From: Bacteroidales bacterium UBA755 | Lineage (GTDB): Bacteria; Bacteroidota; Bacteroidia; Bacteroidales; UBA932 | Direction: 5' to 3' | DNA length: 19,171 bases | Assembly: GCA_002297815.1 (NCBI GenBank) | Contig: DBKH01000076.1 | Location: 1-19,171, forward strand | Shown: positions 14,603 through 19,171 of the stretch, in pieces | Position numbering within the stretch: the first letter of the stretch is position 1 | How the letters are laid out: each line of letters opens with the position of its first letter | The notes under the pieces: generated by a model | The model's database searches: none | The model's input: the letters and a program-made list of their open reading frames with translations, nothing else | Told to the model about the DNA's origin: nothing | Program-made: the position numbers and the translations under genes

Positions 14603-15055
14603 TTAGATTTCGTTCAACTTAATTTCTCTAGGGTTCTGCGCCTGGTGAGGATGCTCAGGACCTGCATAGACATGCAGATTGTTGATGATCTTGTCACCAA
14701 GACGGGTCTTAGGGAGCATTCCTTTGACTGCTCTCCTTACGAGTTCAGCAGGTCTCTTTGCGAGGATCTCCTTCGGGGTCGTGAAACGCTGTCCGCCTGG
14801 ATAACCAGTGTAACGAACGTAAACACGATCAGTCATCTTGCTGCCTTTGAGGATAACCTTCTCTGCGTTGATGACGATGACGTTGTCACCGCAGTCAACA
14901 TGAGGAGTGAATCCCGGTTTGTTCTTGCCGCGAAGGACAAGAGCAACTCTTGAAGCAAGACGTCCGAGTGCCAGATCCGTGGCATCAATAACGACCCACT
15001 CTTTCTGTACAGTTGCCTTGTTTAAGGAGACTGTTTTGTAGCTAAGTGTGTCCAC
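14603..15055 (-). CDS. rplM: 50S ribosomal protein L13
   Basis: L13 of 150 aa if begun at GTG 15055, giving (V/M)DTLSYKTVSLNKATVQKEWV, which matches the usual Bacteroidetes N-terminus. The frame extends to an ATG at 15118, but those 21 extra residues overlap the promoter box (15123-15116) and would begin upstream of the transcription start, so I reject that start. Motifs are GRLASRVALVLRGK, FTPHVDCGDNVIVINAEK and YVRYTGYPGGQR. L13 is an early assembly protein of the 50S subunit. The order rplM-rpsI is conserved across bacteria. Confidence 0.95.
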   Translation of the reverse strand: MDTLSYKTVSLNKATVQKEWVVIDATDLALGRLASRVALVLRGKNKPGFTPHVDCGDNVIVINAEKVILKGSKMTDRVYVRYTGYPGGQRFTTPKEILAKRPAELVRRAVKGMLPKTRLGDKIINNLHVYAGPEHPHQAQNPREIKLNEI

Positions 15056-15089
15056 TGTCTTGATCTTTAATGGTTTAACATAAATAATT

Positions 15090-15116
15090 GCGATCCCTAC
15101 ACAACATAGGGGTCGC
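15090..15116. promoter_or_regulatory. Palindrome at the rplM transcription start
   Basis: GCGATCCCTA (15090-15099) faces TAGGGGTCGC (15107-15116) around CACAACA. All ten pairs form on the plus strand if one is a T-G wobble. On the minus strand there is one A-C mismatch. The outer end touches the -7 box, so the rplM transcript would contain only part of the stem. It could be an operator or part of an L13 leader. Confidence 0.35.
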
Positions 15117-15146
15117 AAAGGTAAGCATTTTTTCTGAAATATTCAA
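15116..15146 (-). promoter_or_regulatory. Promoter of the rplM-rpsI-rpsB-tsf operon
   Basis: TTG (15146-15144), a 20-bp spacer and TACCTTTG (15123-15116) on the minus strand are an excellent fit to the Bacteroidetes consensus. The start near 15111 leaves a leader of about 55 nt to the GTG at 15055. Confidence 0.65.
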
Positions 15147-15148
15147 AC

Positions 15149-15280
15149 TTAATCTTTTATGGGCACCAAAGAGAACAATGCACCACCCTCAAAACCAACA
15201 ATGAGGGATTCTGCGGCATTTAGTGGTGAATATGATCCCGTCGCGTGCATTTTAGTCTCCGACAGGAGCGATATCGCCAT
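15149..15280 (-). CDS. Small hypothetical ORF upstream of rplM
   Basis: A 43-codon frame (ATG 15280 to TAA 15149) encodes a peptide containing MHATGSYSPLNAAESLIV and GFEGGALFSLVPIKD. It ends next to the -33 element of the rplM promoter. I do not recognise it as a characterised protein. No promoter or ribosome-binding site is evident, so it may be non-coding or a fragment. A shorter start is possible at ATG 15250. Confidence 0.2.
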   Translation of the reverse strand: MAISLLSETKMHATGSYSPLNAAESLIVGFEGGALFSLVPIKD

Positions 15281-15514
15281 TATTCGCTCTTCTCGTTCTC
15301 CACGTTGAGAGGCTCGTCAAAAGGTGGTTGAGAGAGAGCCCTTCAATGGCGGAATATGACATGCCCAAAGTCGGAATATGGCGGGAATATGGCTGAAAAG
15401 GCACAGATTGCCTAGGTAGTGCTGTGGCTTAAAGGTTATCCATGAATATTCCTAAGGAGAGTGCCTTTGGTCTGTGCCGGGGCACTCTCCTCCATTTTAA
15501 TGCCGTTTCGCTTT
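15281..15514. other. Spacer with GGAATATG motifs and inverted repeats
   Basis: No gene is apparent. It contains three direct copies of GGAATATG(A/G)C (15351-15360, 15373-15382, 15384-15393), an 11-bp inverted repeat (15455-15465 with 15481-15491), and a second, partly competing pairing GGCACAGA (15400-15407) with TCTGTGCC (15471-15478). Confidence 0.5.
15455..15491. repeat. 11-bp inverted repeat downstream of the Rpn-like gene
   Basis: AGGAGAGTGCC (15455-15465) and GGCACTCTCCT (15481-15491) pair perfectly around a 15-nt loop. It lies about 24 bp after the minus-strand stop at 15515. There is no T-run on the minus strand, so a Rho-independent terminator is not clear. On the plus strand CCATTTTAA follows. 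Confidence 0.6.
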
Positions 15515-16213
15515 CTAAAGCACATTGACTTCTTCCACAGAAAGTCCAGTGCAAGAGGAAATTGTCTCCACATCAATGCCTTTGGCCTTAAATGCCGCGG
15601 CGATTTCCCGCTGAGTCTGTTGGCGGCCTTCAGCCTTGCCTTCCTGGACACCTTCCCACCGTGCGTAGTTGATGGAGTTGATCCTGTCGCGTTCCGTCAT
15701 CATATCCTTTTCGTATTGAAAGGTTTCTTCGGGCGTGAAGTTGGCTCTTGTTGATGCCTCGAAGAAGGCCTCGTAGGCTTTGTTGCCTTTTGCCCAATCC
15801 GGCATTCCGTCCATCTCCTTCGACCCCGTCAGCAAAGATAACCAATAATCCGTCTCGTTGGTTATCCCTTTCGAGGATTTTTTGAACGCGTTCAAATCAA
15901 AGAAGTGGTACTCAGGACTGGCCGGAAGCCGGTGGCCGCTAGCCTTATCAATAGTGTAATAATGAAGTTCATACCTGCCGCTGATGCCGGTTACGGCCTC
16001 CGAAGCGAAGTTCAGGAAGGCGATGACGCATTTCTTGTCGTCCTTGTTTTCGGGGATGATCTCCGTGTTGAGGAACGAAACATCAACGATGTTGACATCC
16101 TTGATGATGCTGTTGAGCAGCCCGATAGTCGCTGCCTTGAACCTTTCCGTCCCGAAGATCCTCTTGAACGCGAAGTCAATTGTTGGATCCGCATAGATGT
16201 TCTTTGTCTTCAT
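15515..16213 (-). CDS. Rpn/PD-(D/E)XK nuclease family transposase-like protein, shortened
   Basis: A 232-aa protein with ends typical of the Rpn/PDDEXK_2 family. The N-terminus has IYADPTIDFAFKRIFG and the NTEIIPENKDDKK segment. The C-terminus has FFEASTRANFTPEE, the EGVQEGKAEGRQQ hinge and the AFKAKGIDVETISSCTGLSVEEV tail. Members usually run about 280-310 aa. Between residues 66 and 105 this copy reads VIAFLNFASEAVTGISGRYELHYYTI, where others have the catalytic D...(F)IVEMQ strands followed by Y-rich helices, and I see no such motif. Family members are DNA endonucleases that raise recombination. This one has probably lost the active site by an internal deletion, or represents a divergent subfamily. 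It has its own promoter. The reading frame is intact. Confidence 0.75.
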   Translation of the reverse strand: MKTKNIYADPTIDFAFKRIFGTERFKAATIGLLNSIIKDVNIVDVSFLNTEIIPENKDDKKCVIAFLNFASEAVTGISGRYELHYYTIDKASGHRLPASPEYHFFDLNAFKKSSKGITNETDYWLSLLTGSKEMDGMPDWAKGNKAYEAFFEASTRANFTPEETFQYEKDMMTERDRINSINYARWEGVQEGKAEGRQQTQREIAAAFKAKGIDVETISSCTGLSVEEVNVL

Positions 16214-16235
16214 TGTCTAAGTGTTTATCTGACGG

Positions 16236-16265
16236 CAAAGCTACGAGGTATTATCCGTGGAACAA
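16236..16265 (-). promoter_or_regulatory. Promoter of the Rpn-like gene
   Basis: TTG (16265-16263), a 19-bp spacer and TAGCTTTG (16243-16236) on the minus strand. The expected start near 16231 lies about 18 nt before the ATG at 16213. An intact promoter suggests the gene is still transcribed. Confidence 0.6.
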
Positions 16266-16350
16266 ATTATTCAACGGATAATGTGGGGAATCGTTCACAG
16301 AAGTGCCTGAGTGGTCATATTCCAGAGAATTTGATCACCAATAATTGACA

Positions 16351-16391
16351 AATATGGCAAAAGAGACATATAATGTCTTTTTTACCATATT
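16351..16391. repeat. Near-perfect 41-bp palindrome upstream of the M64 gene
   Basis: The 19-base arms 16351-16369 (AATATGGCAAAAGAGACAT) and 16373-16391 pair around ATA with only two imperfect positions, one a G-U wobble and the other an A-C mismatch. It is AT-rich and lies between two divergent promoters, the Rpn-like gene on the left and the M64 gene on the right, about 20 bp before the right-hand -7 box. An operator or a transcript-terminating hairpin are both possible. Confidence 0.65.
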
Positions 16392-16410
16392 CCTTTTGTG
16401 AGCGGCCGGC

Positions 16411-16418
16411 TATTTTTG
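16411..16418 (+). promoter_or_regulatory. -7 box of the M64 lipoprotein gene
   Basis: TATTTTTG matches TAnnTTTG. No -33 TTG sits at 19-20 bp, the nearest being at 12 bp, so the call is weak. Transcription would begin at about 16423, which favours ATG 16447 over ATG 16423 as the translation start. Confidence 0.3.
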
Positions 16419-16446
16419 TGGTTTGAATATTCCATCCAACATAACT

Positions 16447-19095
16447 ATGGGCATTTTATACAAATACAAGCAAACATCGCACATCATTATTGTGTCAGCC
16501 ATCATGGCCTTGGTCATCGCCTCTTGCAAAGGCAAGGAGACCTCAGAGATCAATGTCTCTTCGGTTTCTGTCACTCCAGACCGTTTGGAAATCATCGAAG
16601 GTGAGTCTGCCAAGCTGACCGCCAAGATCAGCCCTGCAGCGGCCGCTGACAGGACCGTTGCATGGACATCTTCCGACCAAAGTGTCGTCACTGTTGATGA
16701 CAACGGCAATGTGAACGGTCACACGCCAGGCACAGCCAATGTAACCGCGGCAGTGGAAGGGCACAGCGCAACGTGTCCGGTGACAGTGAAAAAAAAGGAA
16801 GAGCAAGGCACGGATCCCGATCCGAAGCCGGATGATTCCTACGTGGAGAAAGAGCGTCTGGCCCTGATTGCTTTCTACAAGGCCAACAACGGAGACTCTT
16901 GGAAACACAACGATAACTGGTGTGGTTCCAATCCGGTGTCAGAGTGGTACGGAATCAAGATGACCGTGGACGGTAAGCGCGTGAAATCTATTACGCTGAA
17001 CAATGGTGAAGTCTATGGTCGCATTCCGGACGAGATCGTAGATCTGGAAATGCTTGAGGAATTGCGAATCACCAACTTTGGGAAGGGACCTGAGCAATCG
17101 TACTCTTTGCCTGACGCCATCGGGAAACTGAAGTACTTGAAGAAAATGTATTTTCAGAGTTATTCGACAGGAGGCAGGCTACCGGAAACTTTGTTTGACC
17201 TGGCAAATCTGGAGGAACTTCGCCTTAAGTTAACAGACGCACAGCCGATACCGGCATCAATTGCCAAACTGGCCAAGCTCAAAGTGCTTTATCTGGGAGG
17301 CAGCAAACTGACCGGTTCCCTGATTCCGGAGCTCTGGAATCTTCACGAACTGACTGAACTGGATCTTTGGAAATGCGGCCTGACCGGCTCAATACCAGCC
17401 GAACTGGGCGGGCTTGCCAACCTCAAGACCATCGACCTGTCAGCCAACAAGCTGTCAGGAGTGATTCCTACCGAGGTGTCGCGCTTGGAAAACTTTTGGA
17501 ATCTGTGGACGGGAATCGTCTTTGGAAACAACTTTACTCAAAAAGATATTGAGGACTCACACCTCCCAGCACCAAAGTCATTCCAGACAATCGCTCTTGA
17601 CGGCTCCACAATCGACCTTGAGCAGGAGTTCGGCAAGAACCGTTACACCGTGCTGATGCATGTCAATCCTCAATCCGGCAACGCTCAAGGCTTCATCGAA
17701 AGGTTGTCCAAGTTCTATGACAAGAACAAGAACAAAGGGCTTGGTGTCATCACCTACTTTGACAACAATGATCCGAGAGACAAGAACGCTCATGTCAATG
17801 ATTTCAAGAATATTCTCTCAACATTCCACGTGGGTTGGAAGTCTTTCGCCTCATGGATGTACAAGGATGGGCAGCGGGAGTTCTACACTGAGCGAGGCAA
17901 ATCAATGTACCCTCACGCTTCAGAGAATTCAGTAGTGATCATCGGCCCGGACAGGACGGTGTCCTACACTACATTGCCGGACATAAGCAGCGATAAATTG
18001 GACAATGTCTTGACCTATCTTTCCAATGTCTTCGACTCCAAGGAGGAGTATTATGAATCCAAGGACTATTCGGCTGACGGCAAGGTGATCACTCTTCAGA
18101 AAGCGACCGTTGGCAACGGGGCTGACATTGTCATCACAGGCGACGCGTTCTCCGACAGGCTCATTGCGGACGGTACCCTACGCAAAATGGCGGACGATGC
18201 TGTCAACGGAATATTCTCTATGGAACCGCTTAAGTCCATGAAAGACAGATTCAATGTCTATCTTGTCAACGCAGTCTCTAAGAATGAGGAATATACCAAC
18301 GCCACGTCAACCATATTCAATGGAACTTTCGGCAATGCTTCCGCCTGCGGTGGTGACCTTGACAAGGTCCTTGAATATTCCAAAAAGGCTGTCGGAGCTT
18401 CCAGAATGAATGATGTGACGGTTCTTGTCCTGATGAACTCATACCGCTCCACCGGCACGACCTATATGTTGAAGCCTTCATCCGCAGCCGGTTACGGAGA
18501 AGGGGCATCGATCGCATTCCTTCCTTACAAGAACTGGAACTCCACGGGGTATTCCAAGGAAGATCTCACAGCTACCCTCATCCACGAGTTGGCGGGACAC
18601 GGAATCGGCAAGCTTGATGATGAATATTCCTATTCGTCCCTTGGCAGGATTCCTCAGGATGAAATCGACTACATAAAGGGAAATCAGGAGAAATACGGTT
18701 GGTACCGGAACACTGACTTCACGTCCAATCCGGACAATGTCAAATGGAGCGCTTTCCTCAAGGACAGCCGCTACAAGGACGAGAACCTTGGTGTGTTCGA
18801 AGGAGCAAGCGTCTATGAATTGGGTGCGTACAGACCGAGTGAGAACAGTATGATGAGGTATCAGAGCATCTCCGAGCGGTTTAACGCTCCGTCACGCCAG
18901 GCAATCTGGATCCGCGTGATGAGACTCTCCGAGGGCTCGTCCTGGACGCCGGACTACGAGTCGTTCGTCAAATGGGATCAGGCTCACAAGGCAAGCAAGT
19001 CTGTCACCAGGGCCGCATTGCAGCAAGACCGTGAGCGTACATCCTCCACGCCTCCTATCTTCGTGAACAAGACCTGGGAGCAGATTCTGAGATAG
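16447..19095 (+). CDS. Lipoprotein with Big2, LRR, redoxin-like and M64 peptidase domains
   Basis: About 882 aa from ATG 16447; a start at 16423 adds 8 residues. Positions count from 16447. The lipoprotein signal ends ALVIASC (Cys27), so it is probably anchored at the cell surface. A Big2-type Ig-like domain covers about 37-114 (VSVTPDRLEIIEGES, VAWTSSDQSVVTVD). Plant-type leucine-rich repeats follow at about 134-365, starting with an LRR-cap-like ERLALIAFYKANNGDSW and including LTGSIPAELGGLANLKTIDL. A redoxin-like domain at about 376-530 keeps the fold pattern (KNRYTVLMHVNP, GLGVITYF, VVIIGPDRTVSY) but has no cysteine. The C-terminal part, about 545-835, resembles M64 (IgA-protease type) metallopeptidases, with HELAGHGIGKLDDEY at 713-727. 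Zinc ligands would be His713, His718 and an acidic residue of DEY, with Glu714 catalytic. The gene is monocistronic as seen and ends with TAG. Substrate is unknown; host or bacterial protein cleavage at the surface is inference. Confidence 0.85.
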   Translation: MGILYKYKQTSHIIIVSAIMALVIASCKGKETSEINVSSVSVTPDRLEIIEGESAKLTAKISPAAAADRTVAWTSSDQSVVTVDDNGNVNGHTPGTANVTAAVEGHSATCPVTVKKKEEQGTDPDPKPDDSYVEKERLALIAFYKANNGDSWKHNDNWCGSNPVSEWYGIKMTVDGKRVKSITLNNGEVYGRIPDEIVDLEMLEELRITNFGKGPEQSYSLPDAIGKLKYLKKMYFQSYSTGGRLPETLFDLANLEELRLKLTDAQPIPASIAKLAKLKVLYLGGSKLTGSLIPELWNLHELTELDLWKCGLTGSIPAELGGLANLKTIDLSANKLSGVIPTEVSRLENFWNLWTGIVFGNNFTQKDIEDSHLPAPKSFQTIALDGSTIDLEQEFGKNRYTVLMHVNPQSGNAQGFIERLSKFYDKNKNKGLGVITYFDNNDPRDKNAHVNDFKNILSTFHVGWKSFASWMYKDGQREFYTERGKSMYPHASENSVVIIGPDRTVSYTTLPDISSDKLDNVLTYLSNVFDSKEEYYESKDYSADGKVITLQKATVGNGADIVITGDAFSDRLIADGTLRKMADDAVNGIFSMEPLKSMKDRFNVYLVNAVSKNEEYTNATSTIFNGTFGNASACGGDLDKVLEYSKKAVGASRMNDVTVLVLMNSYRSTGTTYMLKPSSAAGYGEGASIAFLPYKNWNSTGYSKEDLTATLIHELAGHGIGKLDDEYSYSSLGRIPQDEIDYIKGNQEKYGWYRNTDFTSNPDNVKWSAFLKDSRYKDENLGVFEGASVYELGAYRPSENSMMRYQSISERFNAPSRQAIWIRVMRLSEGSSWTPDYESFVKWDQAHKASKSVTRAALQQDRERTSSTPPIFVNKTWEQILR

Positions 19096-19171
19096 CGCGA
19101 AGGAAAGGTCATGGCGGTCTATGCGCTTCGCACGCCCTTTATGAATCCCACTGGCTCTGGTCCCACCTCGG
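19096..19171. repeat. Segment related to the 1717-1803 element
   Basis: The stretch at about 19113-19143, with TATGCGCTTCGCACGCCCTT, matches the loop side of the inverted repeat near 1738-1764 (TACGCGCTTCGCGCGCCCTA) with a few substitutions. The outer 25-bp arms are not present before the window ends. It lies immediately after the M64 gene stop. It may be a partial copy of a dispersed intergenic family. Confidence 0.5.

Noticed and set aside
1..19171. Circular or terminally redundant molecule (starts CCGAGG, ends CCTCGG)
   Set aside because: Only six bases match as an inverted pair, which is expected by chance.

Overview
The window looks like a chromosomal segment of a Bacteroidales bacterium, probably gut-associated. 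Three things point there: a SusC/SusD pair, the gene order rplM-rpsI-rpsB-tsf, and at least five promoters of the Bacteroidetes primary-sigma type (TTG, 19-20 bp, TAnnTTTG). TAG, TAA and TGA are all used as ordinary stops. I cannot name a genus.

Layout. 1-459 has no gene and carries copies of a dispersed palindromic repeat. 460-1524 (-) is an archaeal-type AAA+ ATPase gene interrupted by an in-frame TAG at codon 28. 1525-2274 is gene-poor and holds a tandem palindromic motif at the ATPase start, a further repeat copy, a perfect 25-bp inverted repeat, an RNA-like hairpin, and a promoter-to-terminator unit that could make an RNA of about 80 nt. 2275-6747 (-) is a same-strand block: cutC, two half-size chromate transporters overlapping by 8 bp, a secreted GH20 beta-hexosaminidase and a lipoprotein cyclophilin. 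7134-12002 (+) is a susC/susD outer-membrane uptake pair, preceded by a short ORF that overlaps the susC start and followed by a strong terminator. 12099-15055 (-) is the translation operon for L13, S9, S2 and EF-Ts. 15515-16213 (-) is a shortened Rpn/PD-(D/E)XK-type gene without a recognisable catalytic core, flanked by inward-facing GGAATATG motifs. 16447-19095 (+) is a large lipoprotein that joins a Big2 domain, leucine-rich repeats, a cysteine-less redoxin-like domain and an M64-type metallopeptidase. The last 76 bases carry a sequence related to the loop of the inverted repeat at 1717-1803.

The genes fall into housekeeping functions (translation operon, cyclophilin) and surface or envelope functions: glycan hydrolysis by the hexosaminidase, TonB-dependent import by SusCD, anion export by the chromate transporters, and a surface protease. 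A direct link between the hexosaminidase and the SusCD pair is not shown by operon structure, since they lie on opposite strands. The most unusual items are the four-part M64 lipoprotein with its HExxxH site, the amber-interrupted ATPase with its palindromic leader, and several structured intergenic elements.
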